From contig NZ_JBNGEN010000001.1 of NCBI RefSeq assembly GCF_049977365.1, forward strand, positions 62,001-126,000: a stretch of DNA of 64,000 bases, in the 5' to 3' direction. Positions 33,236 through 42,953 of this stretch are shown here, piece by piece; position 1 is the first letter of the stretch; every line of letters starts with the position of its first letter. The notes beneath the pieces are model-generated. The model did not search any database. It worked only from the letters and a program-made list of their open reading frames with translations, and was not told the origin of the DNA. This DNA comes from Brachymonas sp049977365. Its GTDB lineage: Bacteria; Pseudomonadota; Gammaproteobacteria; Burkholderiales; Burkholderiaceae_C. The translations under genes and the position numbers were made by a program.

Positions 33236-33610
33236 CTATTGTGCCCTGTCTGGCTGACGTGCGGCCAACTCGGCGTTTTCGGGAGAACCCGGCAGGGCGC
33301 ACACACCGGGTTGGCGCAGGTGGAGCGCTGCCTGGGCCAGCAGGCCGGAGGAGATGGGGGCCGTGAGGAACAGGAAGAGGGTGATGAGCAGTTCGGCGGC
33401 ATGCAGGTGCAGATCGAACGCCGAGGCTCCCATGGAGGCGAGCAGGATGCTGCCGACGCCCAGGGTCGAGGCCTTGGTGGGGGCGTGGAGCCGCATGTAG
33501 AAGTCCGGAAAGCGGACGAGGCCGATGGCGCCGGCGAGCATGAAGAAACTCCCGGCCAGCAGCAGCAGGGAGAGAAGCCAGACGAGGAGCGATGCGAGGA
33601 AGGGAGGCAT
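33236..33610 (-). CDS. phaG: Cation/proton antiporter subunit G
   Basis: A 124-residue MnhG/PhaG membrane protein with three hydrophobic segments and the family core GLVRFPDFYMRLHAPTKASTLGVG. It is the last gene of the seven-subunit Mrp/Pha operon. The C-terminal tail of about 25 residues is hydrophilic. Confidence 0.92.
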   Translation of the reverse strand: MPPFLASLLVWLLSLLLLAGSFFMLAGAIGLVRFPDFYMRLHAPTKASTLGVGSILLASMGASAFDLHLHAAELLITLFLFLTAPISSGLLAQAALHLRQPGVCALPGSPENAELAARQPDRAQ

Positions 33611-33628
33611 GGGGATTTCTCCTGCGGA

Positions 33629-33922
33629 TCATTCGATGACGGTGCCGCGGGCGACGTAGCGTGCGGCGGCCAGTGTCGAGACGAATCCCAGCATGGCGAT
33701 GACGAGCGCGGCTTCGAAGAAGAGAGCCGACTGCTGCAGGATGCCTGTGAGCACGATGAGGGCCAGGGTGTAGAGATAGAGGGTGTCGAGTGCCAGAATG
33801 CGGTCCGGCAGAGAGGGGCCTTTCCACAGACGCCAGGCGCACAGGAGCATGGAGAGTCCGGCTGCCCCCATGGCAATGCGCAGGGCCAGGATCCAGATCG
33901 GGTAATCAGCGGGATGGGGCAT
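33629..33922 (-). CDS. phaF: Cation/proton antiporter subunit F
   Basis: A 97-residue MnhF/PhaF protein with three membrane helices and the conserved RLWKGPSLPDRILALDTL segment, with Asp in helix 2. Its start codon lies inside the 3' end of phaE (17-bp overlap), typical of this operon. Confidence 0.93.
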   Translation of the reverse strand: MPHPADYPIWILALRIAMGAAGLSMLLCAWRLWKGPSLPDRILALDTLYLYTLALIVLTGILQQSALFFEAALVIAMLGFVSTLAAARYVARGTVIE

Positions 33923-34493
33923 GGGGAAGGGTCTCCGGTGGGGTGTCGAAGATGGCGGCAAGCGGCTGCTCGTAGCGTGTGTGAATGGAGGCCAGCGCGC
34001 CTGGAATGTCGTCGCAATGCAGGGCATGCACCAGGATGCGGCGCCTGTCGGGGCTGATGGTGCAGCTGATGGTGCCCGGGGTGTTGGTGATGATGGAGGC
34101 CAGCAGGTCGATGGCCAGGGGGTGCCGCAGGGAGACGGGGACTTCGAGCCAGGCCGGATGCAGGGCCGACATGCGTCCGAGGGCCTGACGGGCCACGATG
34201 AGATTGCACAGGAGAATGTCCTGCAGCACATGGGCCACGAGTCGGGGGATGGGCTGCCAGCGGATGCGGGTGGAGGTGTCGGGTGCATCCGGGGTCTGCG
34301 GGGGTGGGGGGAGACGCATGAAGGCGTGCAGCACCCGGGGCAGCACCAGGGCGAACAGAAGGGCCATGAGCCAGTGGCCCGGGCTGTCTGCATCTTCCAG
34401 CAGCAGCCAGCATGCCGCCAGCCAGAGGCTCCACCAGGGATGGGGCAGCCAGCGGCGCAGGCTGGAAGCAGAAGGTGCGGAGGGAGGGGTCAT
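33906..34493 (-). CDS. phaE: Cation/proton antiporter subunit E
   Basis: A 195-residue MnhE/PhaE protein: two N-terminal hydrophobic segments, then a soluble domain with the family pattern DILLCNLIVARQAL, LLASIITNTPGTISCTIS and ILVHALHCDD. It overlaps phaD by 4 bp and phaF by 17 bp. Confidence 0.93.
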   Translation of the reverse strand: MTPPSAPSASSLRRWLPHPWWSLWLAACWLLLEDADSPGHWLMALLFALVLPRVLHAFMRLPPPPQTPDAPDTSTRIRWQPIPRLVAHVLQDILLCNLIVARQALGRMSALHPAWLEVPVSLRHPLAIDLLASIITNTPGTISCTISPDRRRILVHALHCDDIPGALASIHTRYEQPLAAIFDTPPETLPHAPSR

Positions 34494-36151
34494 GGGTGGG
34501 CCTCCTTGGATGTGGCTGGCATGTGGCCGGTGTAGGGGCGTGTGCTCAGGGAGATGCCGTTGTGCTGCTGTGGCCCCAGGACCTGGGTGGCATAGCTGTG
34601 GATGTCGAGGAGCTGGCGGGCCATGGCGTCGGTGTAGTGCTTGAGGGGCGCGGCATACACGGCCACGAGCATGACGCAGCCCAGCAGCAGGGAGGACGGG
34701 GCCAGCACGGCCCAGGAGGCGGCGCTGGGAATATAGGGGGTCGAGGCGGGAAGGTGACCGCTGGCAGGCGCTGCGGGCTCTACGCTCCAGAACAGCAGGC
34801 TGCCTGCGCGTGCCAGTCCTATGAGGGTGAGAAAGCCCACACCCAGCACGGAAGCCCAGATCAGCCCCTGGTGCATGTGTCCGGCTGCGGCGTGCAGCAG
34901 CATCAGCTTGCCGAGGAAGCCCGGCAGGGGAGGAAGGCCCGCTGCCGAGGCCGAACCGAGCAGCACCAGCAGCCCCAGCGTGGCGGGCTGGGCGAGGCGG
35001 TTGGCTGGCTGCAGGCGGTCATAGGCGGAGCCGCGCTGGAGGGCGACGAGTTCGACGAGCAGGAACATGGCGGCCATGACAAGGGTGCTGTGCAGCGCAT
35101 AGTACAGGCCGGCAGAGAGGCCCTCGACCGTGCCGAGTCCCGCACCGGTGAGCACGGTGCCGACCGAGGTCACGGTGAGCCAGGCCACCAGACGGGCCAG
35201 TCGGTGGGCAGCGAGCGCCCCGAGCACCCCGGTGACTGCCGTGAGAATGCCGAGCGGCAGCAGCCAGTGCTGTGCCACGTCGCCAGCACCCGGCACCTGG
35301 CCCCACATCATCACATGGGTGCGGAGAATGGCGTAGATGCCCACCTTGGTCATGATGGCGAACAGGGCGGCCACGGGAGCGCTGGCAGAGGCATAGGTGC
35401 CGGGCAGCCATACGTGCAGGGGAAACACCGCAGCCTTGAGGCCGAATACGGTCAGCAGCAGCAGCGCCGTGATGCGCAGCAGCCAGGCCTGGGTGGCTGA
35501 TTCCTGGGCCAGCTGCATGGCACGCAGGGCCACATCGGCCATGTTGAGCGTGCCGGTGATGCCGTAGACGAGGGCCAGTCCGATGAGAAAGAACGACGAA
35601 GCGACCAGATTGAGGATGACGTAGTGCAGGCCGTTGCGCAGGCGTTCGTCTCCGCGTCCGTGCAGCAGCAGGACATAGCTGGCAATGAGCAGGATCTCGA
35701 AGAAGACGAACAGGTTGAAGAGGTCGCCCGTGAGAAAGGCGCCGTTGAGCCCCATGAGCTGGAGCTGGAAGAGCGCGTGAAATTGCAGGCCCCGTTCGTC
35801 CCAGCCGTGACAGGCGTACCAGAGGATGGGGACGGCGATGAGCCATGCCATGGCCAGCATGTAGGCTCCCAGACGGTCCACCGCCAGGACGATGCCGAAG
35901 GGAGGGGGCCAGTTGCCGAGGCGGTAGACCATGACGGAGCCTGTGTCGGCGACCTGCAGCAGCGCCACGACGACGATTCCTCCGAGCACCAGGCTGGTCA
36001 GCCCCAGTGCGCGCTGGAGGCGCAGACGGCGCTGTCCGGACACCATCAGCAGCACGATGGCCGTGAGCAGGGGCTGCAGCACGGGCAGCAGGGGCAGGTG
36101 CTGGCGCCACGCCGGAGGCAGGAGGGTCAGTGCGGGAGCAAGCTCATGCAT
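34490..36151 (-). CDS. phaD: Cation/proton antiporter subunit D
   Basis: A 553-residue, about 14-helix membrane protein homologous to NuoM/NuoN-type proton channels. It contains the conserved Lys/Glu helices (LFVFFEILLIASYVLL, LKAAVFPLHVWLPGTY) and PLPGFLGKL. Start 36151 (MHELAPAL) overlaps phaC by 8 bp. It forms a proton path in the antiporter with subunit A. Confidence 0.95.
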   Translation of the reverse strand: MHELAPALTLLPPAWRQHLPLLPVLQPLLTAIVLLMVSGQRRLRLQRALGLTSLVLGGIVVVALLQVADTGSVMVYRLGNWPPPFGIVLAVDRLGAYMLAMAWLIAVPILWYACHGWDERGLQFHALFQLQLMGLNGAFLTGDLFNLFVFFEILLIASYVLLLHGRGDERLRNGLHYVILNLVASSFFLIGLALVYGITGTLNMADVALRAMQLAQESATQAWLLRITALLLLTVFGLKAAVFPLHVWLPGTYASASAPVAALFAIMTKVGIYAILRTHVMMWGQVPGAGDVAQHWLLPLGILTAVTGVLGALAAHRLARLVAWLTVTSVGTVLTGAGLGTVEGLSAGLYYALHSTLVMAAMFLLVELVALQRGSAYDRLQPANRLAQPATLGLLVLLGSASAAGLPPLPGFLGKLMLLHAAAGHMHQGLIWASVLGVGFLTLIGLARAGSLLFWSVEPAAPASGHLPASTPYIPSAASWAVLAPSSLLLGCVMLVAVYAAPLKHYTDAMARQLLDIHSYATQVLGPQQHNGISLSTRPYTGHMPATSKEAHP

Positions 36152-36521
36152 GGGGTGCCTCCTCGCGCGCGGGAGTCCCGGGCTCGTGGCCGTCGACATG
36201 GTCGCTGTGGTGGGTGTGATAGCCCCGGAGCGCCAGTTCGAGCAGCAGTCCCGTGGTGGCAAAGCCGATCACGATGGCCGTCAGGACCAGGGCCGGGGGA
36301 ATGGGGTCGGCCAGCGTGCGCGCCGTGGAGGGCGTGTCATGGCCGATGAGGGGGGAGGCGTCGAGCCACAGGCGTCCCATGGCGAAGATGAATGCGTTGA
36401 CTGCGTAGCCCAGCAGGTTCAGTCCCAGCACCACGGGCCAGCTCCGGCCCCTCAGGATCAGGTAGATGCCACTGGCGGTGACGAGGCCAATGCCGCTGGC
36501 CAGCAGGAATTCGAGGCTCAT
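36144..36521 (-). CDS. phaC: Cation/proton antiporter subunit C
   Basis: A 125-residue NuoK-like membrane protein with three helices (GLVTASGIYLILRG, VVLGLNLLGYAVNAFIFAMG, DPIPPALVLTAIVIGFATTG) and a His-rich C-terminal tail (HTHHSDHVDGHEPG). It overlaps phaAB and phaD by a few bases. Confidence 0.94.
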   Translation of the reverse strand: MSLEFLLASGIGLVTASGIYLILRGRSWPVVLGLNLLGYAVNAFIFAMGRLWLDASPLIGHDTPSTARTLADPIPPALVLTAIVIGFATTGLLLELALRGYHTHHSDHVDGHEPGTPAREEAPHA

Positions 36522-39487
36522 GATGGATCTCCCTTTGTGGGGAGCAGGTTCGGGCCCGGCATGCCGTCTGGCAGACGTGCGGGAGAAAGAGACGCAGGGT
36601 GGGCATGGCGCGAGGCCTGTCCCAGCACGGACAGCGTGAGCAGCACAGAGCCGATCACCACGCCGTAGACTCCCAGGTCGAACAGCGCGGCCGAGGCAAG
36701 CGGCACTTCGCCCACCACGGGCCATACCGGATGGCCGGCGGCGCTGGTGAGGAAGGGGTATCCCCACACCATGGCCCCCAGCCCGGTGAGGGCCGCCATG
36801 CCCAGGCCCAGCGCAATCCAGCGCACGAAACGGTCGCCGTGGCGGACGTGCAGCAGGGCATCGGCTTCGGTCTGCCCGCGGGCCATGTACTGCAGCACCA
36901 GTCCCGCCGCAGTGATCAGGCCGGCGATGAACCCCCCGCCAGGCGCCTGGTGCCCGCGCAGGAAGACGTGCAGTGCCACGAGCACGATGAAGGGCAGCAT
37001 GACCGTCGCTCCCATGCGCAGCATGAGCGGTGAAGGGGCAAAGGACCAGACAAGGCCCTGCGGATCCCGTGCGGGGCGCTCCACGCGGAGGCCCTGCATC
37101 AGGGCCATGACTCCGAGCCCTGCGATGGACAGCACGGTGATCTCGCCCATGGTGTCATAGCCACGGAAATCGACCAGGATGACATTGACCACATTGCCGC
37201 CGCCGCCGTGGGGCAGCGCATTCTGCAGGAAGTACCAGGCGATGGACGCATGGTCGCGCGTGAGCATGACCCAGGCCAGCCATGCCACCAGGGCACCGAT
37301 GGACAGCGCCAGCGCACCGTCGCGGGCCTTGCGCCATGCGGAAGATTCGCGCGGAGTGGTGGGCGGCAGCAGTGCCAGCCCCATGAGCAGCAGCACGGTG
37401 GAAATCACCTCCACGCTCAGCTGTGTGAGAGCCAGGTCGGGAGACGACAGAAACACGAAGCACAGTGCAGTGACCATGCCTACGATCGAGATGAACACCA
37501 CGCTGTACAGGCGCCGGTGATGCCACCGGAGCACGGACACGCATCCCAGTGCCGTCAGCCCCCACAGCAGCCAGGCCAGCGGAGTGGCGGGCAGCAGGAT
37601 GCGCGTGCCGGCAACGGGCAAAGCATCGGGCCATGCGATGGCCGCTCCTGCTGCGCACATGACGACGCACCCCAGCAGCAGCACCAGGTAGCGCTGCAGC
37701 GAGCCGTTGGCGGTCAGGCTGGTGAGACGCCCGGCCAGTGCGAACAGATGGTCTATGGCGCGGGTGTAGAGCTCGGGCCCGCTCCAGTGCTTCCAGAATC
37801 CGCTCTCCGGACGCAGCTGCAGCCGCCGGTCCCGCACAAGCCAGAAGTAGATGGACAGGCCGGCGATCAGGGCGACAGCGCTGATCAGCAGCGGGACATT
37901 CCAGCCATGCCACAGGGCCAGATGGACGTCGACTGGCGTTCCGTGCGCCGTGGAGGCGGCGCTCCGGACCAGACCGCCCCAGAAAGCCTCGGGAAAGCAC
38001 CCACCTGCTGCACACACGGCGGCCAGCAGCAGAACCGGGGCACGCATGCTCCAGACCGGATCCGTCAGATGGGGATTGCGGCGGGCCTGCGCGGCAAACG
38101 CGGCATCTCCCCGACGGAAGAAGGTGTCGAGCAGAAAGCGCGCCGAATAGGCCACGCTGCCCGTGGCGCCCAGCGCGGCCACTGCGACCAGGACCCAGCC
38201 CATGGGCGAGAGCGCCTGCAGCGACCAGACCGAAGTCAGGAACATCTCCTTGCTCACGAAGCCGCCGAGCGGCGGCACGCCGGCCATGCTGGCCGTGGCC
38301 ACGGTAGCGGCGGTGGCCGTCATCGGCAGATACAGGGAGAGCTGGCCGAGTTTGCGCATGTCGCGGGTGCCGGCCTGGTGGTCGACGATGCCGGCCGTCA
38401 TGAACAGGGCTGCCTTGAAGCTGGCGTGGTTCAGGATGTGCAGCATCGCCGCCTCCATCGCCAGGGGCGTGCCGATGCCAATCAGGCACACGATGAGTCC
38501 GAGGTGGCTCACCGTGGAATAGGCCAGCAGTGCCTTGAGGTCATGCCGGAAAATGGCCACCGCTGCCGCGAAGGCCATGGTGCACAGCCCCACGGGCAGC
38601 ACGATCTGCTGGAACAGCGCATTCCCCTCCCATACCGGAAAGAGGCGCAGCAGCACATAGATGCCCGCCTTGACCATGGTGGCCGAGTGCAGGTAGGCCG
38701 AAACGGGGGTCGGTGCCGCCATGGCGCTCGGGAGCCAGAAATGGAAGGGCAGCTGCGCGCTTTTGGTGAAGCAGCCCACCAGAATCAGTCCCAGCGCCCA
38801 TGGAAACAGCGGATGGGCCTGGATGTGGGAGGCCAGGGCTGGCAGCTCGCTGATGCGCATGGTGCCGGTGATCTGTCCAATGAGCATGAAGCCACCCAGC
38901 ATGGCGAGCCCCCCGCCGCCGGTCACGGTCAGTGCCATGCGCGCGCCGCGCCGTGCGTCGTATTGCGTGCCCCAGTAGCCGATGAGCAGGAAGGAGGAAA
39001 GGCTCGTGAGTTCCCAGAACACGATGAGCAGCAGCAGGTTGTCCGCCAGCACGACGCCCAGCATGGCCGACATGAACAGCATGAGCCGGCTGTAGAACCG
39101 TGCCGTGGAATCGTGTCGGTGCAGGTAGCCGCTGGCATAGACGATGGTGAGCAGGCCCATCACGTCGATCAGCCCCACGAACAGGGCCGAGAGCGGGTCG
39201 AGCCGCAGGGAGATGTCGAGCCCCAGCTCGGGCACCCAGGGCATGGAGGTCTGCACTGCCCCGGCGGCCATCAGGTCGGGCAGCAGGCTCAGCAGGCATC
39301 CCAGGCTGCCCAGGGCCAGCAGGCCAGCGAGCACGGCACTGGCCTGGCGTGCCGCCGGCCGTTCAGCAGCCGGAAGCGCGCCGTTGCGCAGGGCGCGGCC
39401 CGGCAGATGGTGCGGGAGCAGGGTGAGGGGGATGCCCAGCAACAGGGGCACCAGAAGAATGGCTATGAGCTGCGGCGGACCGGACAT
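36518..39487 (-). CDS. phaAB: Fused cation/proton antiporter subunits A and B
   Basis: A polypeptide of 989 residues joining subunit A (NuoL-like proton channel with SAQLPFHFWLPSAMAAPTPV and the C-terminal A extension) to an MnhB-like C-terminal region (VLVDFRGYDTMGEITVLSIA, HVFLRGHQAPGGGFIAGLI). This fused form is that of the Sinorhizobium pha potassium/proton system and the group 2 Mrp antiporters. ATG 39487 (MSGPPQLIA) is used. TTG 39505 is also in frame, and the ribosome site is poor for both. It heads the operon phaAB-C-D-E-F-G. The complex exports Na+ or K+ in exchange for H+; the cation is not decidable from sequence. Confidence 0.93.
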   Translation of the reverse strand: MSGPPQLIAILLVPLLLGIPLTLLPHHLPGRALRNGALPAAERPAARQASAVLAGLLALGSLGCLLSLLPDLMAAGAVQTSMPWVPELGLDISLRLDPLSALFVGLIDVMGLLTIVYASGYLHRHDSTARFYSRLMLFMSAMLGVVLADNLLLLIVFWELTSLSSFLLIGYWGTQYDARRGARMALTVTGGGGLAMLGGFMLIGQITGTMRISELPALASHIQAHPLFPWALGLILVGCFTKSAQLPFHFWLPSAMAAPTPVSAYLHSATMVKAGIYVLLRLFPVWEGNALFQQIVLPVGLCTMAFAAAVAIFRHDLKALLAYSTVSHLGLIVCLIGIGTPLAMEAAMLHILNHASFKAALFMTAGIVDHQAGTRDMRKLGQLSLYLPMTATAATVATASMAGVPPLGGFVSKEMFLTSVWSLQALSPMGWVLVAVAALGATGSVAYSARFLLDTFFRRGDAAFAAQARRNPHLTDPVWSMRAPVLLLAAVCAAGGCFPEAFWGGLVRSAASTAHGTPVDVHLALWHGWNVPLLISAVALIAGLSIYFWLVRDRRLQLRPESGFWKHWSGPELYTRAIDHLFALAGRLTSLTANGSLQRYLVLLLGCVVMCAAGAAIAWPDALPVAGTRILLPATPLAWLLWGLTALGCVSVLRWHHRRLYSVVFISIVGMVTALCFVFLSSPDLALTQLSVEVISTVLLLMGLALLPPTTPRESSAWRKARDGALALSIGALVAWLAWVMLTRDHASIAWYFLQNALPHGGGGNVVNVILVDFRGYDTMGEITVLSIAGLGVMALMQGLRVERPARDPQGLVWSFAPSPLMLRMGATVMLPFIVLVALHVFLRGHQAPGGGFIAGLITAAGLVLQYMARGQTEADALLHVRHGDRFVRWIALGLGMAALTGLGAMVWGYPFLTSAAGHPVWPVVGEVPLASAALFDLGVYGVVIGSVLLTLSVLGQASRHAHPASLSPARLPDGMPGPNLLPTKGDPS

Positions 39488-39716
39488 TCCTGGGCAATCG
39501 GACAATCATCGGAAAGAACGCGAACGATGGTCGGATCTGACGGGTCTGCATGGGCACACCCGCGCACGGCAACCGCTGCGGGGAAAAACCCATTGTAATG
39601 AGAACCGTGTGCAGCCTCCGGCAGAGGCCGGGAGCTGCAGCCGGTGGCTGGTGGCCGAACGGCAAGGAGCCCGTCGTGCGTCGGAGGTCTCTTCTCCAGT
39701 CACCAGCAGGGGGGAG

Positions 39717-39738
39717 AGCCGGCAGTGCGATGCCGGCT
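39717..39738 (-). terminator. Hairpin after the DUF697-like gene
   Basis: Arms AGCCGGCA (39717-39724) / TGCCGGCT (39731-39738), 11 bp past the stop codon of the minus-strand gene, then CTCCCCCC; weak U-run. The 39506-39716 stretch holds no other gene. Confidence 0.6.
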
Positions 39739-39748
39739 TCTCATCGGC

Positions 39749-40318
39749 TTACTCGCCGTCAGCCGAACGTCCGAGCCAGTGTCCCTGCATGCGCCGGCCC
39801 ACGCTGCCCGAGAGCCGCGTGAGCGGGGGCAATTCGCTGGCCAGCTCAGAGTCCAGACAGACCTGCACGCAGTCCCGGATGTGCTGCTCGCCCAGGTAGC
39901 GCAAGGCGGCATAGCCCAGGCCAGCGGCAGCCAGCTGGCCGGCAACGGGCACGTACTTGACGGCCTGCTTCGAAGTCATGCGCACACCGGCACGGCGCAG
40001 GACCTGCAGTACCACTTCCTTGGTGACCAGGCGCCCGATCATCATGGTGCCGACCGTGGCGATGGCTTTCTGCAGGCGTTCCTGGCGCCCCGGATCAAGG
40101 CGCGAGATCTGTGCGGGTGTGAGACCGAACTCGGCATTGATCTGCGGAATCACGCGGGTGATCAGGGAGGCGTCGACCAGCCAGTCCACCCCGGGAATGG
40201 GCACCATGCTGGTGACAGCGCCCGTCAGGGCCTTGCGACGCAGCAGCTTGCGGGCACGCACAATGGCGTCTTCCAGCTCGGGATGTCCCTGTGCCAGACG
40301 GGATGCTTCGATGCGCAT
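39749..40318 (-). CDS. DUF697-like membrane-associated hypothetical
   Basis: A 189-residue protein. The segment VTSMVPIPGVDWLVDASLITRVIPQINAEFGL (about residues 35-66, quoted across two membrane-like parts) followed by Gly-rich helices resembles the DUF697 domain attached to some GTPases. Here it stands without a GTPase. A second amphipathic region, VKYVPVAGQLAAAGLGYAAL, is near 120-140. No catalytic motif. Function unknown. Monocistronic. Confidence 0.6.
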   Translation of the reverse strand: MRIEASRLAQGHPELEDAIVRARKLLRRKALTGAVTSMVPIPGVDWLVDASLITRVIPQINAEFGLTPAQISRLDPGRQERLQKAIATVGTMMIGRLVTKEVVLQVLRRAGVRMTSKQAVKYVPVAGQLAAAGLGYAALRYLGEQHIRDCVQVCLDSELASELPPLTRLSGSVGRRMQGHWLGRSADGE

Positions 40319-40659
40319 GGAACGGATTCTCCTTGTATGGTCTCGTGGGGTGCCGACCCTGTATTCCGATGTGCCCGTGTGACGGACCCGGCATCGGCGG
40401 CGTGAGGCAGTCTAATACCTTTGCCCTGCGCACGGCAAAACAGGGAACAGAAGCTGTTAAATGCAGGCAAATCAGAAAGTATCAAGCCATGGCAATGATG
40501 GCCGGCTGACTGGGGGCGTACCCTTTCCGGGAAGAAGGGGATGCAGGGGCTCCTGCATAATTGCATGCCATCCGATGGCATCGGCCATGCCTCCAGGGGG
40601 TGATCATCGCAGGTCTGTCTGCGGAGGCCATGCCCAAAGGGGGGTGACGAAGGACTTTC
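40319..40659. other. Divergent intergenic region, no gene recognised
   Basis: A 341-bp gap between the divergent DUF697-like and patatin genes. TTTGCC-N8-GGCAAA near 40420-40439 is the only dyad noted. It presumably contains both promoters. Confidence 0.4.
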
Positions 40660-41817
40660 ATGAAAGCGCTTGCCTTGCATGCCGGGCCGGCAGCCCTGGC
40701 CCATATTCGTGCACACGGCCTCGTGCCGTCCCATGTCGCTGCGGTGCCGGCTGCGGCAGGTGGCCCCAAGGGTCTCATGCTGCTGCACCTCGACAGGCAT
40801 CTGTTCGGGCATTGGCTGCCGCAGGCCGAAGGTCCCATCGATCTGGTCGGAGCCTCCATCGGCGCATGGCGACTGGCCACGGCCTGTCTGGATGATCCGG
40901 TGGCCGGCTTCGATGCTCTGGAACACCACTACATCCATGACAGCTATCCGCTGCGGCGGGCGTGGGGACGCTGGCGCCTGCCCCCGCCGTCTGCCATCAG
41001 TGCTTCGTTTGCGGCCAACCTGCATGAAATCTTCGACGGGAGCGTGGACCGGGTGCTGGCGCATCCCCGCTATCGGCTGCACGTCATGACCTCGCATGGG
41101 CGGAGCGGGCTGCTGGCGAAGGAAGGCACGTGGCGCAGCACACTCGGGTACCTGGCCGCCTATGTCGGCAACGTCCGCAGGCGCGAGGCACTGGGGCAGT
41201 GGCTGGAACGCGTGGTGTTCTCTGCACCGATGATTTCGGGTGGGGCTGGGGTGGACGCGGGTGGGCCCGAGCCGTCTCCCCTGCCGTTCGATGCGCGGGA
41301 CTTTCCGACCCGGCAGGTGAGCCTGACGCCAGCCAGTTTTCTGCCTGCCGTGCAGGCCAGTGGCTCGATTCCATTTGTGCTGGAGGCCGTGCATGACATT
41401 CCGGGAGCCCCACGCGGTGCCTACTGGGATGGGGGCATCACCGACTACCATCTGCACCTGCGCTATCTGCAGGGCCTCTCGGCGCAGCCCGCAGGCACTG
41501 GACCAGCCCGCAGCATCGTGCTGTATCCTCACTTCCAGCGCACCCTGATTCCCGGGTGGTTCGACAAGGCCTGGACTCGGCGCCATGCAAGCACGGCAGC
41601 CCTTGATCATGTCCTGCTGCTGTCCCCGCGCCCGGACTGGGTGGCACACCTGCCCCATGGCAAACTCCCAGACCGCCAGGATTTCAAGCGCTATCTGGGC
41701 GATGACGCGGGGCGTATCCGGGCCTGGACCCAGGCCATGGCAGCCAGTCGCCAGCTGGCCGATGAATGGGCGCACTGGCTCGAACATCCCGACCCGGGGC
41801 AGGTGCAGCCTATCTGA
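40660..41817 (+). CDS. Patatin-like phospholipase
   Basis: A 385-residue protein with the patatin dyad. The oxyanion-hole glycine stretch AAAGGPKG is at 31-38, nucleophile Ser66 is in GASIGAW, and catalytic Asp257 is in WDGGITDYH. No signal peptide is evident, so it is probably cytosolic. Patatins hydrolyse acyl ester bonds of phospholipids and related lipids; the substrate here is unknown. It is followed 68 bp later by an HSL-type hydrolase in the same direction. Confidence 0.88.
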   Translation: MKALALHAGPAALAHIRAHGLVPSHVAAVPAAAGGPKGLMLLHLDRHLFGHWLPQAEGPIDLVGASIGAWRLATACLDDPVAGFDALEHHYIHDSYPLRRAWGRWRLPPPSAISASFAANLHEIFDGSVDRVLAHPRYRLHVMTSHGRSGLLAKEGTWRSTLGYLAAYVGNVRRREALGQWLERVVFSAPMISGGAGVDAGGPEPSPLPFDARDFPTRQVSLTPASFLPAVQASGSIPFVLEAVHDIPGAPRGAYWDGGITDYHLHLRYLQGLSAQPAGTGPARSIVLYPHFQRTLIPGWFDKAWTRRHASTAALDHVLLLSPRPDWVAHLPHGKLPDRQDFKRYLGDDAGRIRAWTQAMAASRQLADEWAHWLEHPDPGQVQPI

Positions 41818-41885
41818 TCCTGCACTCTGTGCGCTCCGTTGTGGAGGCCACCTCGCTGCCTGCCTGTTTCTGCATCATTCCCATC

Positions 41886-42917
41886 ATGTCTTCTTCCGAT
41901 TCGTCTTTTTCTCTCTCTGCTCCCCTTTCGGTTCCTGCGGGAGTCGATCCCGTGGCGTGGGGCGAGCTGCGGCCTCACGTGCGCACCCTGCTCGAACGCA
42001 TAGGCCGCCGCACGCGTCCGCCTATGGAAAGCCTGCCCGCCGATCTGGCGCGCGAGGCCTATGCGCTGGGCTCCGAGGTGCTGGAGATCCGTCCCCCCGA
42101 GCTGGCCCGTGTCGAGGAGCTTCGGATTCCCACGCGCGATGCGCGCAGTATCCCGGGCAGGCTCTACATTCCCCTGCGGGGGGCAGAGCAGGACGCCACC
42201 GTTCCGCTGCCGGTGCTGGTCTTCTACCATGGGGGAGGATTTGTGGTCGGCAGCGTGGCCACGCACGACACCCTGTGCCGCGCGCTGTGTGCGGGCAGTG
42301 GCTGCGCCGTGGTATCGGTGGACTACCGGCTGGCCCCCGATCACAAGTTTCCCGTTGCCTTCCAGGATGCGTGGGATGCGATTTTCTGGTTGCGGCAGAA
42401 GGCAGCGGCCCTGGGGCTGGATGCCCAGCGCATGGCCGTCGGTGGGGACAGCGCAGGGGGCACCCTGGCGGCAGGATGTGCGGTGCAGGCCGCGCAGGAG
42501 GGAGTGCCTCTGCGCCTGCAGCTGCTCTTCTATCCCGGCATGCAAGCTGCGCCCCTCACCCCTTCACGACACAAGTATGCGCAGGGCTTTTTGCTCACAG
42601 AGCCCCAGATCGCATGGATGTTCGAGCAATGGGTGAACAGCCCTGCCGACTATGAGGACTGGCGGTTTGCTCCCTTCCTGGCCCCACGGGTGGATGGTGT
42701 GGCTCCCCTGTGGCTGGGGCTGGCAGAGTGCGACCCGATCTATGACGATGCCATGCTCTGGGCCGACCGGCTGCGTTCGGAAGGAGTGCCCGTGACGCTG
42801 GAGGTCTACCACGGTGTCATCCATGAATTCATCAAGATGGGGCGAGCCATTCCCGAAGCCCTGCAGGCCCATGCAGATGCCGCCGCCGCCCTGCGCCGGG
42901 CACTGTGGGAGGAGTGA
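41886..42917 (+). CDS. Alpha/beta hydrolase, hormone-sensitive-lipase family
   Basis: A 343-residue esterase. The oxyanion motif HGGG is at 115-118, nucleophile Ser189 is in GDSAGG, and acid Asp and His lie in AECDPIYDD and GVIHEF near the C-terminus, all HSL-family landmarks. Start ATG 41886 (MSSSDSS) is the first after the patatin stop. A low-complexity N-terminus precedes a cap region. It probably acts on short to medium acyl esters; the natural substrate is unknown. Confidence 0.9.
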   Translation: MSSSDSSFSLSAPLSVPAGVDPVAWGELRPHVRTLLERIGRRTRPPMESLPADLAREAYALGSEVLEIRPPELARVEELRIPTRDARSIPGRLYIPLRGAEQDATVPLPVLVFYHGGGFVVGSVATHDTLCRALCAGSGCAVVSVDYRLAPDHKFPVAFQDAWDAIFWLRQKAAALGLDAQRMAVGGDSAGGTLAAGCAVQAAQEGVPLRLQLLFYPGMQAAPLTPSRHKYAQGFLLTEPQIAWMFEQWVNSPADYEDWRFAPFLAPRVDGVAPLWLGLAECDPIYDDAMLWADRLRSEGVPVTLEVYHGVIHEFIKMGRAIPEALQAHADAAAALRRALWEE

Positions 42918-42953
42918 AGGCATCCGCACCTGTTCAGGGATTCTGTGGGCCCG

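Noticed and set aside
31292..34057. Long plus-strand frame opposite fumarase and antiporter genes
   Set aside because: Spans several real genes on the other strand and has no recognisable domain.
37208..39598. Long plus-strand frame opposite phaAB
   Set aside because: Antisense shadow; Gln/His/Gly-rich product typical of reversed membrane-protein codons.
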